From the NCBI GenBank assembly GCA_946699065.1, contig CAMPDV010000004.1:1736001-1800000 (forward strand): 64,000 nt of DNA, in the 5' to 3' direction. Positions 23,701-39,059 of the stretch are shown in pieces (positions within the stretch are counted from its first letter, which is position 1; the number at the start of each line of letters is the position of its first letter). The stretch comes from Loxodes magnus (Eukaryota; Ciliophora; Karyorelictea; Loxodida; Loxodidae). The notes under the pieces were generated by a model. It ran no database searches and had not been told where the DNA came from. It was given only the letters and a program-made list of their open reading frames with translations. A program made the translations under genes and the position numbers.

Positions 23701-26700
23701 GTTATTAATAAAAGTATTATTTTCTATCTTATAATCACAAATTTATTTCTAATCACATAACAATCTTAAAGCTCCACCTCTCTTTATATAATTCTAGTTA
23801 TTTTCTATTTTATTATCTTTAAACATATTTTAACTAAAACTAACATTACCATTTAAAACATATCCTACACCTCCATTTTCAGATGCACAACATTATTCAA
23901 AAATACTATTCTAAATCAAATATTAGTATGTCAATTTATCGTTTATTATGGAGAAGCATGAACCTGTTTTAGCTTATTAGTTCATACATGTGCAGTTTAA
24001 CATATTCAATTATGAATTTCATGAATAAACTGCTGATCCATAAGTCAATTCACTTCTTCCATTCTTAAATCAAACTTACTTTAAGTTAAGCAAACTTTTT
24101 TCTTCAATAACTAAGGCATTATTTATATAATTCTCTAAAGTACTATTCTCTATTATTATTTATGAACTCTTACTATAAACAACTGATCCATATGTTCATG
24201 ATTTTACTTCATTAAACCTACTATTTTATATTATTAAAGCAGACTAAACAGCATATATCACTCCTCCTTAGTTAGCTACAACATTCTCAAAATTTACCTA
24301 CCAAACTTTAACAACTGATTAAGTCACCATAATTGCTCCTCCTAAATTTCCCATTCCCTTTAAGAATTAACTATTAGTCACTTCGATTTCAGATTTCTAT
24401 TATCCTAAAATGAATGTTCCAGTGTTTCCTTATTAGTCTTAAAAGAGTGATCAGTCAATTATTACTTTTCCATCTTAAACCCAAATTCCTGAAGTCTATT
24501 AAGAGCCTGAATTATTAAACATTTATAATCCTTTGATCTTTAAATTACTCTGATACACGTAAATTATGCACGTTTCTCCTTAATTATCAAATAGCTAAGT
24601 GTTTAAGATTTCACTTTCCTTCTAAGACGATGAAGTCCATAAGATTATTATGCCTTAAGTTTAAGCTTTGTTATTATATACTTCTGATCTTCTCAATTAA
24701 AACTAGGTATTTTAAGCATAAATAAAGGCTCCTTCGTTTGCTTCACACTTACTAATATTTGAGTAACTTATTATTATTTCACACTTTATCTCTGCATATC
24801 CTACTCCCCCTTTACTTTAGGCGTAATTTTCTAAAAAGTGAGTTTAAATAAAAGATAAAGTTGTCATTTGTATATGAAAAACAGCTCCTTACTCTGCGTA
24901 ATTATTGGATATATTAGCTTAAATAACAGTTATATTAGATTGATCTGAATTAATCAATCCTCCTATAATAGCTGTATTCTTATGAGCATTTATCTTCATT
25001 ATCAATGCTTCCACTTGTTAAAAACAAAAAACTGCCCCTTTCAACCCTTTATTTTCAATAAACCTGCAATTCTCTATTATAATCAAATCCTAATTCGCAT
25101 CAATAACTCCTCCTGTTGTCTTCGCTTCATTATAGCCAAACCAACTTTCTATTATTTCGTATTAGGAAAGTTAAGATGCAATTGACGAACCTTTAGTAGC
25201 AACATTTCTGTTAAATTAAGAATTAGCAATAAAACCTTAGATTTGCTTCAAGTAAAGAGTGGAGCCAATTTGAATGATATTTTAAGAAAAAGCGGAATTA
25301 TTGAAATGAACTATATTATTGCTTAGCTCTACTAGCGCTCCATTTTAAATAAAGTTCCTCTCAATTAAAGTTTAAACTAGATCTATTTGTACATTCCTTG
25401 TTTCAATTATAGAGTATTACATTCAATTATCATGGAATTAGTTTTACTCAATAATCATTTTGTCTATTCACTAGGCTTATATTATTGAGTTTGCTCAATT
25501 CTTATAGTATAGACAGTTAATTGAGATAAAGCTTTATGCATTTGATATTTCAAAAATGCTTCCTTCATTTAAAGTGTTATTATAAATGACGTTTTCAGTT
25601 ACTTCTACATTTTTAATCTAAGATAAGAAATTGAAGCTTCCATATTACGATTTATTTCCTTTTACTTTAAGGTTTCTTAATTAAATTTATCCTTACTACT
25701 AGTATATAAGACCTCCCAGTTATAAAGCATAATTATCTCGAATTGTAGCATTTTCTACAATGATATCTGAACTAATAGCACTTATAAGCAAACCTTTGTT
25801 GCCATAGTTAGATTTAATTTCTAATGCTTAAGCAAAAACACTTGATTGCTCTGAAAAAATGCATCCAGATTCATAAACTTCATTATTAAAAATCCTTAAA
25901 TTTAGTAAAATTACTTGCTGATACTAAAAATACACTACTCCCCCTAGAGCTGCAGCGTTATAATAAAATTAGCAAGTTTATATTTAAGTTTAAGATATTA
26001 TACCCAAGTCTGAGTAGAAAGCAATTACTCCACCCCTTTAAATAGCAGTGTTGTTAGAAAATATACTATCTACTATCAAATTCAAGTTTGAATTATAGAA
26101 ATACGCATATCCTCCACTATTACTAGTAGCTTTGTTATTTTAAGCTAAGATACTCTCTAAAGATGTTAAATTAGATTCCTATAAGTATCAACCTCCGCCA
26201 TAATTTGCTTAGTTTTCTTAAAACGAGCACTTGCTGACTTAAGAAATGTAAACTCTATTACTATATATAGCTCCTCCTAATTTAAAGGCTGTATTTTAGA
26301 TATATAGATTATTAGAAATTTAATCAATAGTAGTATCTTCAAAGAAAAGGCTTCCTCCTTTTTAGTAAGCTATATTTTAAACAAACTGGCTATTTTCTAT
26401 TTTTTCTACTATACTATTTTATAAATAAAAAGCTCCACCCGAATCTTTTGCTATATTTTGCTCAAATTCATTTTCAACTATCTCATTTATATTTCCTTCA
26501 CTAATCCAACCAAACCCTCCATTACTTTCTGCTTAGTTCTAAAAACCTTTTATACCCTGTAACTATATCAAATCATTTTTAGTTACATATAAACCGCCTC
26601 CTTAAACTCCTTTATTATCTATAAACGTGCAATTTATTATTCTACTCACGCTTGACTATTAAATCCTTATAGCTCCTCCTTCTTTACCTTTATTTCTAGT

Positions 26701-27168
26701 AAATATGCTGTTTATTATAAAAACTGACTGGTTCTTTATATAAATACTGCCTCCTTCTCTTCCTTGATTTTAGTCAAAAGTATTGTTTACTAATTATATT
26801 AAGGTATTTCCTAAAATCATTTTTATTGCTCCTCCTCCTTGGAGAGCATAGTTGCTTAAAAAGATACTGTTACCAATATATTTAATAGTGGATTCTTCAG
26901 AATACAAAAATCCTCCTTCTCCTGCATCTCCATCACATTGGTTTGAGATTGCTTTTATATAAGAAATATTATTTATAGTAGTATTAAAGGCATAAATGCT
27001 TCCACCTTTTAACAAAGCGATGTTATTAATAAACAGACAGTTTATAATTTCAAGAATAATGGTATAACCAGCATAAATACTCCCTCCTTATGAAGCAGTA
27101 TTATCCATGAAATAACTATTAGAAATAGAGTTTACTGTAGAGCCTTATATCCATAAGCATCCTCCTCA
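20725..27168 (-). repeat. Inverted duplication, right arm
   Basis: Reverse-complement partner of 1-6460. Near-identical blocks are about 20725-25150 and 26450-27100; the stretch between is diverged. A 12-bp in-frame indel near 20935 separates the copies close to the C-terminus. Confidence 0.85.
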
Positions 27169-28701
27169 TCCTAAAAATCTTAAATCAAGTGTGCTCCATT
27201 CGCAATAAAAGGAATCTATATTTTCTACGAATGAATTCTAATTTATTACTAATACTCCGCCATTAATTGCCCCTGTTGCATTTTTAGTATAAACATTTTT
27301 AATTTATATAATATTTGTTTGACTAATGTACATTCAGTTACTAGCAGCATTGGCTATGGAATCTGCTACATAAATGTTTTTAATAGATTTTATTTGTGAA
27401 AGTATTAAACTTAAAGATCCTCCAAAAGTTGCTTGATTTCTTATAAAGGTACAATTTTCTATTATCGAAAAGTTTGAAAAAAGCATTTAAACTACTCCTC
27501 CCATTTAAGGGGCTGAAATTCCTATGAATTGACTGTTAGTAATATAACCATCATACATCATTTGCATTTAAAACACTCCCCCTGAATCGTATCAGTTCTA
27601 GATATTGTTGAAAGTGCAATTATCAACTTGTAAAAAAGAATAACTAAGCACCATTGTCAAAGCACTGATTGTATTTGTTTAATCAAAATAGCAACTGAAA
27701 AAACTTAAGCTTGATCGAAAAGAATCACCTATACTTGGTCCTTATTAACAATAATTTTAAAGAAATAAACTAGAGGAAAACAAAATACTTGAATTAGTAA
27801 GTTTAAAGATGCTAGAATAAGAATTCAAATTTTATACGAATTATGAATTTTACACTCTTCAAATAGAATTTCAACTTCAAAAGATATTAGTAAACCCAGT
27901 ATTTTAGTAAAATAAGCTATCAGTAATTTCCACTTAACTTTAAAATCCTCTTATTACCCCTCCAAAGTTTTAAGTAAATTAGCAATCTTGTATTTGAAGT
28001 TAGGAATTGGAAATTTTTATAAAATTTGATCCTAAGTAAATCAAATTTCTTTCTATCACTGAGTTTTATATTTATATATCACTTTACTCAGCCATAATAT
28101 ATTAGTTCGCATATTAGTTTAAGTCTTAGAATATGACATTTTATATTATTACTGTTGATTTTAAAGCTTTTATTATTGCTCAATTAGCACAATATCCAAA
28201 TTAGCAAGTTTAATCTATTTCTTATTTAGAAGTAATAGTTAGGTGTTTTAAAGTTAAAAAGTCGTTTATTAAGTTTAAATTTAAATAGGAGTTTTAAATT
28301 TAAATTGTGCTTTTATTTCTTTAATTTAAACACATTGCTTAATTAAACTCACCATTTAAACACCCCTAAAATGCTTACATCGTTATTCTTATGCTGCCTG
28401 TGTTTTCATTTCCCCCTCTCAAAATTTCACATGGATCCGAGCATTATTAGCAAGATAGACAATCAAGTTGATGATCGTGCGGTGATATGTAAACAATGTG
28501 AGAGGCATTTTAACTTAAATAGAAGAGGGCTTGCTGTATTGACGTAAAGGGGTTAACCTTTGTGCCTTAAGGAGCGAGAAGACCTAAATCATTAGATACT
28601 TCTGGAGTTGTTATATAAACTTCGATCGCTTAGACTTATATCATCATAAGCAATCAAAGAACAACCAGCCTTTTAGCAAAGACATTAGCTTACAGCCACA
28701 T
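20839..28701 (-). CDS. Giant beta-helix-repeat multi-pass membrane protein, copy 2 (complete)
   Basis: ATG 28701 to TGA 20839-20841 is 7,863 nt, exactly 2,621 codons, with no intron needed. The N-terminus MWLQANVFAKRLVVLWLL is a signal peptide. Then follow about 1,800 residues of Asn/Gly-rich parallel beta-helix repeats, a Cys-rich segment (about 1840-1970), about eight membrane helices (1980-2300) and a cytosolic tail with acidic and Gln-rich coiled coil. The family is known in ciliates as large putative transmembrane proteins without a defined role; a surface receptor or adhesin is likely. In-frame TGA codons stand at Trp positions. It is the inverted paralogue of the gene at 2-6346, and its 3' flank is duplicated too. 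Confidence 0.92.
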
Positions 28702-28835
28702 TTTTATTATTATTCAAACAAACTTTTTCTTTATTTACTTATAACAATAAAACTTTAGAAGACTTATTTAAAAATAGTGTTAAAGTTATTTATTAAGGAA
28801 AAGAAATCCTCTTAAGTATTAATTAAGTTAGAGGT

Positions 28836-29420
28836 TCACTGCTATTAAATTCTGTAAAAAGAATCTTAGCTTTAAATATTTATTTGCTATTGTTCTTAAT
28901 TTGATTTTACTTCTTATATTGCTTATCATGTGAATAATATTATAAGTGAGTTTCTCTAAATTTATTTAATTCGATTTTTGAGCTTCACTTTTATCTAAAC
29001 TTCGCTTTTTTTATGCAAAACTTTTTATTTTTCAAGTTTGAATGTAAACCATTTTTAATATTTCGCTCTTAGTCCTTGCTTATAAATTTTATTTCCTATT
29101 TTCTACAGAAATCATACTTTCGAATTGCATTATTCATTTTTATGTAAGGTCTCTAGATTTATCATAGAGTATTAATTTATATTAACTAGACTTTTTTAGA
29201 ATATTGATTGATAACTGACTCATTCTAATTCTTTTAATCTTATTTACGTAAAGCTGCATAACTTCTACAGTCTTTCTTTCCTAATTTCAATTCTAATTTT
29301 CAGCTACTTCTTTTGATGTCTTTAATTCTATTCAGATTTTAACAGTAAAATTTCAATCAAAGGAAAAGCAATATTATGACTAAGCCTGGGCTAACCTACT
29401 CTAAATTGCAAATAGACCAT
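28836..29420 (-). CDS. Possible small basic protein upstream of giant copy 2
   Basis: An ATG at 29420 opens 194 codons to a TGA at 28836-28838, starting MVYLQFRVGQPRLSHN and becoming Lys/Arg/Gln-rich. A second frame over the same DNA reads equally well from about 29270 down to TGA 28714, so the true frame, a splice or chance cannot be separated. No family is recognised. Confidence 0.25.
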
Positions 29421-32400
29421 TAAAACCCTTTACCATTTCTTAAGAAAAATAATTGGAATTAAAAATCTACTAAAGAAAAGCTCCGGTAATTAGGTTGGTT
29501 TTCTATCTGCTAATTAAAATAAAAAAATATAAATAAAACCTAAATACAAATATAGACATAAGATTAAGATTTTGCTATTAATCATAATATTAAATTCCTT
29601 TAGACTTATTATTTATTTAATTTAGCAGTTTTGCTTTATCTCTTTTTATTTCTTAATATATCATACATTTTACTATTTTGTTTACTACTTAAATTTTAAT
29701 CCTTTTTAATACCAATTTTAAAACTAATTAAAAAATTAATTTGGTTATAAGGGTATTAGACATAAATAACTAATAAATTACTTATAAAGTTTAATAATAG
29801 TGCAAATGGTTTAGCTTTAAATTAATAATTGATATAATTCTTAGCTAGATTTAATAATAACTTACTATTCTATCATTAAGCTTCTCTGGATTAATAAATG
29901 CTATTTATAATTTTAAATCTATATTAAAGACTTATATGCTTTTAAGCTATTAAAAATACCCTACATTGCATAACTACCAAGTGTGATTCATTTATGCTTG
30001 TTTTACCTTATTAATCCATTTTCTTATTTAACTTTTGTCTAATTATCCTCAATTAGCTCCTTCATTCTTAAGTAGAAGTAGACTCTCTATCTTTTAAATA
30101 GCTTTGCTTAGAAAGATATAGATATTTTATATTAAATTAAGGTTGAATAACTAAAATTAAATAAATAATATTTGAAGGCTAAGGTAGTTATAGATAATAA
30201 TATCTACTATAGAACCTTATGAATAATAAGTAGTTATAGCTTATTATTAAGAATAAACTATAAATACTGTTTATTATTAAATCTACATACTGTATCATAA
30301 CAATTGCTTGCTATTATGATTATTTCTGTACTTTTTAATTCAAGATAAAAGGCATTCAAAGCCTAATTAGGTAGAAATTTGCCTATGAAGAATTAATTAA
30401 AAATATTATAAAATTAAGAGATTAAAACTTTAAGCATTTCTTTAGATTTTAGTTATTAATGATTAAGCTAAATTTACATATAATTAGCTAAGTTATTGTT
30501 TTATATATTTGTAATGAACTTTCTAGTTAAGAACTAGTCAAGCTTTATATATGAAGTGCTAATAGACATAGATGCATAATTATTTAAATTTCTTGGTTCT
30601 TTATAAAAATGAATATAATTAAATAAAATAAAGGAAATCTATTTTTGAAATAATTAAAGCTAATTTCTTATTTAGCCCCTATATCTAAAAGCTTTATTTT
30701 TATTTCTATAATTAAGTTATAAAAAGCTAATCCATTTAAAATTTTCATTTTAGATTTTTATTTGTATATTAATTAAAGGAATCTTTGTATCTTATTTATC
30801 AAACTCCTATATTAAATTTATTTCCTGCTTGTTTGCTATAATATTAAAATAATTGAGGCCATGATAGTTGATAATAGTGATATTAATACAATTTGCTAAT
30901 AAAATAAAAGGAATATTTATAATTGTCTTACTATTAAAGGCTATATATGATGTAGTAAATAATTTAGCTTTTATATACCTACATATTAATTAAAATAGCA
31001 AAATTAAGATACTAAACTTCTATAACTTTAGCACTATTACACCTTTTATTAAGACTTGCTTTAGAAGAGTATTTAAGATTTATATTCAAATTAGGAATAT
31101 ATTTAACATATTTTTCTTTTGTATATAAAGAGATTCTTAATAAAAACTAGCAGAACTAGCTTTATATTGAGATACAAATCAAATGTATAATAAACATAAA
31201 TAAAGGCTAGCTAATAAATACCTTTTAAATCTTAAAAATATAGTATATAAAGATTTCATTTGATTAGCTTTAATTAAAATTTACTAAGACACATTACGAA
31301 TTTTTAGAATTATTACTTTCTTAATATTTGATTGAAGAGAAAAAGATAAAAGAGAAACTAGATGATTTTTAGAATACAAACAACTAATAAAAATTTAATT
31401 TAGAAGTTTATTTATAAGCATTTATTAACTATAAGTTATTTGCTTTAAACTTTTTATATTACATCTGGCATTGAAAACGAGTTTGTATTAAAATAAGAAT
31501 AAAAAGGCTTTATTTCTAAAATATAATAAATGCTTGCTTTTAAATGAAAGGCATTTTTTACCTTTAGGATTATTTTATTTATTAAGCTAGATTTTAAATT
31601 AAGTTCGCTTCATGAATATTTAATAAGTAAAGATGTATTCGTTTTCATTATAATAACGCATCTTTGAAAGATTAGATGTTTAATTACTTTTTAAATAACA
31701 AAGCATGATATTTCTAGTAGCATTAAGTATTTTATAAGCCATATAAGCTTTTTACTAAACATTTATGATTTATAAAGAATTTCAATTACCTATTTCTTAA
31801 TTTTTTTAAATGATCAGTATACGTTTATGTAAATTGCTATTTATTTAATTATTACATCTAAATTTTCTATTAATTCTCTGTATGTTGATTATTATCTTTA
31901 ATTTAAAGAGATCTATTTTATTAGGTAAAAGTTCTTTAATTATAGTTTGCCTTTTTATCATGGAAAATTGATAGTTTGATTTTTATAAAGCGAGATAAAA
32001 GATTTAGAATTTAGGTTGCCTTTTATATATATGAAATGCAGAACTTTATCTTTTTCAGAGGGTTTTTAAATGATTTTAATTATTTTAAAGAGTAAAAATC
32101 TTTTATAAAGATCTAAGGCCTAATATTGAGCTATAATAGAAAATTTAATTGAAAAGATATATTTAAATTAAATCATTTTTGACAATACAATGAACAAAGC
32201 TACCTTTTAAGTTATACTTCCAGTTTAACTTTTGATTAAGGTTTAAATAAAATAATAAAGCTATCAGATAAATATATTTTAGATATATAAAGTGTTTTTA
32301 TGATAATTAGTTTTTAAACATTTAAGTATTAAATAAAAATGTTGATTCTGCTTAATATAGGTAACTTTTAGAAAGTTAATCTTTAAATTCCTTTACAATT

Positions 32401-35400
32401 TTTATAAGTTAATTAAATGAGTTAATTAAGTCTTTACAATGTGTAATTAATAAAAGGGGATTAATAGTTGGAGATCAAACTAATTTTATATGAAGATATG
32501 CTTAATTCTCTTTTTATTCTTCTATAGTACAAAGTTATAGTAATTTTATCTCTTAGTATAAACTAGTAATTAATATGATAATGAAAATATTCCTAACTAT
32601 TAATAAACAAAGAGTTTACCTCAAATTTAACTATTATATATAAATAATAAGCCTTTAAAACATAACAAGATATTAAAGATATAAATAAATAGATGAAGTA
32701 GCTAAGCTAACATTATAGTAAGAGTAAATTTGCTTTAAACTAAGAATAAATTTAAATTCTTTTAGTTAAAGCTATTATAGTAGTTTACTAACTTTATCCA
32801 GTTTATAAATTGATTAAAAATACTTCAATTGATACTTACATTTATATAAAGGTATTGAAATTTCATAAGCTTATATTAAAACCTTATAATACTAGAGATA
32901 TATTTTATAACAAATTTTAAATTGACTCTAAGATTTATAATTTTATACATTAATGTAAAGCTATCCAGATAATATTCTCGCTTATAAAGCTGTAAACATT
33001 TTACAGCATATTAATTTACAATTTTAGTACCACAATAAGCAAAAGATATTGCATTATGCAATTTTTTTAGTGTTATTTTTGTCTAGATAAGTCTATGATG
33101 TTGATTAAATTTCATTTTTATAAATTAAGACTGAAGATATTAAATCGTTACATATGCTCATGTAATTAAGATATAATCAAAAAAATTAAGTTTTAGCAAA
33201 AGTGTTATATAGTTAAATATCATAATATTATACATTTTCTCATATTTTACTACTAAAATACTTAAATTTTCCTCTTGAAAACTAGTAAAATAAAATAAGA
33301 TTAAAATTAATCTGCTTCTCAAAATAAAGAAACAATAAAGAGGTTTATAAACTAAAAATTGTATATACTTGCTCTAAATGAAAGAAAGCTAAAGTTAGAA
33401 TTAATAAAATAAATATATAAAGAAATTACAATAAAATTAATAATACTTAATTAGTAGTTAAGATAATACAAATCATTATAAATATTATTGCTATCTTTGT
33501 TTATAATTAAGTTCTCTTTATTTAGATTAAAATTACATTAAGATTGAATAATTAAATAGAATAAAAATTAATAATTTTTGGATTAAAACTAAAAGAGTTT
33601 TAAAAATATCAATCTAAAGGGTTTGATTAAGTACTTGATTAGTTTTTTATTTAATAAATGCTAAAGAAAAGTTAAATGGTATATTAAGAAAATAACTATA
33701 TAACTAATAGCTATAACTAAATTTAAGAAATTTAAAACCAAAATATAAAAGAATTATAAATAGATTATTTAATTTCTTAGAGTAAATTGCTTTATAAAAG
33801 TATATTACGACTAAGATTAATCAAAAATTAGGCTAAATCTAATATTAATTTTTAAAATTAGATATTTAAAGTGAACTATTGTAGAACTAGAGCTAAACTT
33901 ATAGAAATTTATAAAAGCGAATGAGAAAATGATATTTGATTAAAATACGAAAGGAAAACTAGAATAATATAAACAATATAAAATAATCAAGAAGGCTTAT
34001 GTTTATATTTTGAAGAATAATATCTTAATTTGGTATATTAGAATCTAGAAAAAAGCAATAGCAGTTACTTTTGCAAGTTATGAATTATGGCCAAATAGCT
34101 ATTAATTATTTAATATTGAGAATAAAGCGAAATTTTAGAAACATTAAAAAATGTTTAGATCTCGAATTAAAGAAAATTTTTATTGACTGGAGTCATTTAG
34201 TTATAGATGAATAGGCTATAAAGACATAAGGGTATAAGTATACTTTTGGTAAAGCATTTTGAAGAAAATCTCTGAAATAAATTAATATTTTAGACAATAG
34301 AAAAGGAAAGACGAAATACAATTAAAAAAATAATTTGAAAGCATTATATCATAGCTAATTTAAAAACTAGATTAATACAATTTGAATTGGCAAAGCTGGA
34401 AATAGGCATAATAAACTAAATAATTGAGTTATAAATGTATTATTATAAATTAAAACTTTTAAATTTTTTATATTGATATGCATAGCTATTAATATAATAG
34501 AAGCTAAATATATGGATCAGATGAAGGATTATTCTGCTATTTTATTAATATTAATAAGCTTAATTTTTATAAATAAAGAATAATTAATAAAGCCTAGCTT
34601 AGAAAAATTAATTTATAGCATGCAATAATTATATTTGATCTCTAGGTTTAATCATATGAAAGCCTTGAAACATTTTAAATAGATAAGCAAAATTTTAATT
34701 ATAAGAACATTAATCATATCATCACTCTTTTTACAAAATCAAGGCAAAAATTTGAATTTTAAAAGAAAAGTTTTAAGAGAGTGAAGCAAAGTAAGCAAAC
34801 TATGAAAAAATTATATTAATGAAACAATTAATCTTTTATATTTAAAATTCAGGAATTAAATGGGAGTTTAGTTAAATTTTATTTGGAAGCTAGTCAGACT
34901 GTTTGTATATATATAAAAAAAATTAAATTAGACCGCCCGATGAAATTAATGAATAATAAAAGCTTAGAAAATTTATCATATTTTATAATTTTTTTGAATC
35001 TTAAGAATTTAATTATATTTAAAAATTTGAAGAAGATTAAGGCTTATCTAACAAAGTATATATCATGACTAAAGCCTAAATAGGATGTTATAGTACATAA
35101 TTATAATAAATAAAATTAGGAATAATCATAAAAGGCTAAAATAATAAGCTAAGTAAGATTTAGTGATATAGCTAAGTTTATTTTTAATTTTACTATTCTT
35201 TCTTTTTAGAGAAAGCTCTAATAAATTTAATTTTTTTGTGAAAATATTTATAGTCAAATTTTGTCCATCAAAAATTTTGAGACAATTGATGGCTTTTCTT
35301 TAATTAATCTAATAGATTTTTTTAAATTGTTTGAAGGAGAAATTATATTTTTTAATTAAAATAGCATTAGTTGGTGTTTGTAATTCTCACCTAAACCAAA

Positions 35401-38400
35401 ACATTAATTTACTATTATTACATCTACATAGAGTTATTTTTAATAATATAATACCTTTACTCATAATTATCTAAAACTAAATTTGATAAGTATTATTTAA
35501 TAAATTTATTGCTTAATAGAATATCTTTATTTTAAAATATTAGCAGTTAATGGAGTATTTACTTGATTGCATTTATTTTTTTAATAATAGTATGAATTTT
35601 CAAAATAATTTAAAATCTTAATCTTAATCCTTCTTTTAAAATTTTATAGTCTAAACTTCCTACATTTTAGTAAATATTATAAGGTAGTAATACATATTAT
35701 AAGCATAACTATCTTAGAATGAAAATTCTTAGGATTATAAGTATTTTAAACAATTATAAATATTATTTTTATATTCCTTAAATCTAAAACTTTTATTAAG
35801 CTTTATTTTTCATAAAATTTGCTATCATGTTATAATGTCATGCTAATAATTTATGATGTTGTAAAATATTTAATTAGGTAAATAATTAAAATGGCTAAAG
35901 TTTATGTATTTAAAATGCTTACGTTAAATATTAAAGTTTATAATAAAATAAAGCTAAAATATAATAAATTTCTTTAAGTTGATAGAAATACTAATATCAA
36001 TTGTTCTCCTACTTTATTTCCTTTTAGATAAATAAGTTTTAAATGATAAAACCCCAAAGCAACAATTTTTATTTTAAGTAGTTATAAAAAATAGAATAAT
36101 AATTGCGTTTTTTGTTATATATCTTTATAATTTTAGTTTCATACAAAAGAATAAAGTTAATATATTGGGCATTTTAATTAAAAAAGTCGAATATTTTTTT
36201 TAAATTTTAAGAATTTAAAATGAGGTATTATTTGTAGTGCCACAATGCAATTGGTTTTGATGGAAAAATAATTTATTATTTATTTCAGCTTAAATATCTT
36301 ATTTACAATAAATTCATAAATGAGTAGCAAGATTAAAATATTTGAATATTTCGCATATTTTAAATAAATAACTTAATTTAGTAATAATCTTGCCTGATTA
36401 AATCTACAATAATAAAATTATAAATAAATTTTTCTTTACTTTTATAAGAAATGAAAATATCTTTTTTATGCTTATTTTAATTATCTTAATCATTTTAATG
36501 GAATTTTTATCTTTTAATAATTTGCTTATATTTGAATCTATTTTGCATCAAAATTGTTTATAGTAAACTTATATCACTTTCTCTAGATACAGATTCAATG
36601 TCTTTTAAACAAAGTATTTAATCTTTTAGTTCTTTATTCTCATATAATTTCTAAAATTTTAGTTTAAAGCAATAATAAAATTATTTAATATTATACTCTT
36701 TTCATATATTACTTGTAGTTTCACTTGCTTCTTCTAAAATAAAACCATACAATTGTTTAAATTAATAAATTTACTATGAGTAGTTATAAGTATTAATGTG
36801 ATAATTACAATTTTCAAACTTAATATTTTATATTTTTTAAATTTTGCCTCTAATTTATAAATCTAAATACCTAGATACTCCTTTATTTGTATTAATCTAT
36901 ATCTTTTAATTAATTTAAAACCCCTATATTTATGTCTAGCTTTAATTAATTCAACCTTTTATTGTATTTCATAAATTTTTTATTACAGAGTAGACAATCT
37001 CATATCTTAATTATTTGAGAAGGGTGGTAATATTTTATAGCAAATATTTTTCATATTAAAAATAGCAAGAAATGTATTAATAAATTTGGGATTAAATTAA
37101 ATTTATTAGGTTTAATTAGTTCATTATTATTGGCAAATTTATTTTATGAAAGTATGAACACCATCCAGCTATTTATAGATATGCTTAGCAAAATGTTATA
37201 GAATGTAATCTCCATATGAAAATGAAGGTGATACTTATTTATTAAAGTTATCTATAATAAAGGCTCTTATTATCAGATTTTTCTATTTTTTGATATTAAA
37301 TAAAGTGAATTTATACTAATTTTATTTAAAAAGATTGAACATTTATATAATTAAGACTTGCTTATTTATAAATAAAAACTGTGCTTATATAGTTAATACT
37401 CATTATATCTAAGTAATTTATTTAATTTAACTTTAAATGCATTTATATTAAAAGTTATGATGAAGAATCTAAGGCTAAAACTAAATTATGATAAATAGAA
37501 AATTATAAATTTTAAAAATAATTACTTAGAAGGCAAAAAAATAAAAAATAAAAATACGAAAATACGAAAATAATAAGAAAAAGATAAAGAAAAAGAAGAA
37601 AATAGTAGAGATGGAGATTTATTTTAGTTATATTTCTTGAAACGTAAATTTGGTAAAAGCTTGCTAAATTTATAAACATTTTATTTTGTTAATTTCAATT
37701 TTCATAATTTTTACCAATCATTATTTCACTCATTTCAACTTTGATTATTTTTTTTCTTCAAATGTAAGTTTCCTTTAAAACCTCTTACATTAAAACCACT
37801 TAAATTGTTTCATTGAGAAGAGTTTTTAATCTTAAATTTAAATTTGTTTAGAACTTTAGAAACGAGATATTTCATTATAAAAAAGGTAAGATAATTATAA
37901 TTTAATTTATTTGAGAAAATTTTAAATGAATAACTTCAAAGATTCTTCCCATACTTATATCAAAGATTTTATAAAGAATTCATATATTTATTTAAGGTTA
38001 AAGTTATTTAATATTTATAAGCAAAAGTAATGAAAGTAACGAAAGTATCAACTAAATACCAAAAATTTATTTACGTACTAAAAGATTAAGAAAACTACTT
38101 ATGTTCTAGTTTAAAAGGGGTTCATTGAAAATATTTAAAAATATGTTTTAGTAAACATTTAATAATTAAAATTTCCTTAGCCTATTAGGTGTAAATTATA
38201 AATATCACTGGATAATTGATATGGATAAATCTTTTAATACTTTTAATAGGAACATAGTTTATTAATTATCTAGCATTTATATAAGAAAATGTATAAAATT
38301 TTAAATTAATTATTATTTTAATTAAAAAAGCTATATCTATTTCCAAAATTATCCATATATAGAAAATAATTTGACGAGTACAAGAGAGAAAAATGTATTA

Positions 38401-39059
38401 ATTTTTTTATACTAGAAATAAATATTTATTAGTGATTTATTTCCAATTAAATAAATTTATAGATTCTAATTACTATTATAAATTATTTTATTTTAATTAT
38501 TATAAAAAATTAAGTTTTAACTTCATAATTTTTTCTTCTTATCTGTTATATAAACCAAAATTTTAATAATGACAAAGTTTGAAACTTTTTTCTAATTTAT
38601 TAATTATATTCGATTAATTTTTAATTTAATCTAGTTTTTTTAATAGCTAAATTATTCATAAATTAAAATTTATTTAGCCAAAAAAATTTTGAACTGCTTA
38701 TACATATGATATCTAAATTTTTTAATTATATAAATTTATTTAATTGATTTAATTTAGATTTAGTTTATATATAAAACGTTTTCCAAAACTATTAGATTAT
38801 GTTTAGGAAATTAATGTATTTTTCAAAAAGAAATTAAATACCAATTAAAAAGATTTAAGAAATCTAATTTATTAGTCTTAATATAACTTTAAAATTAAAA
38901 GCTTGGAATTAATATATATTGCTTTTATGTAATAAATATTAATTATTTTGATTTTAATTTAGTTTTATAATGAAAATCTAATTTAACTTTATATAAGATT
39001 AGTCTAAAGTGATTATTTAAAGACTTTAATTAAGTTATTTTATATATTTATATTACATT
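29421..39059. other. Long AT-rich region without confident genes
   Basis: About 9.6 kb in which G+C falls very low. Open frames exist (for example 33658-34476 on the plus strand, 272 codons), but competing frames look equally plausible. Around 33.9-34.3 kb different frames carry short SNF2-helicase-like stretches (VTFASYELW; DWSHLVIDEQAIKT), possibly a broken helicase gene. Nothing else is supportable. Confidence 0.5.

Noticed and set aside
26794-27015. 73-residue minus-strand ORF
   Set aside because: It is only the part of giant copy 2 that happens to lack TAA/TAG codons, in the gene's own frame; not a separate gene.
33658-34476. 272-codon plus-strand ORF
   Set aside because: Other frames over the same DNA are equally protein-like; in DNA this AT-rich, with only TGA able to stop, such ORFs are expected by chance.
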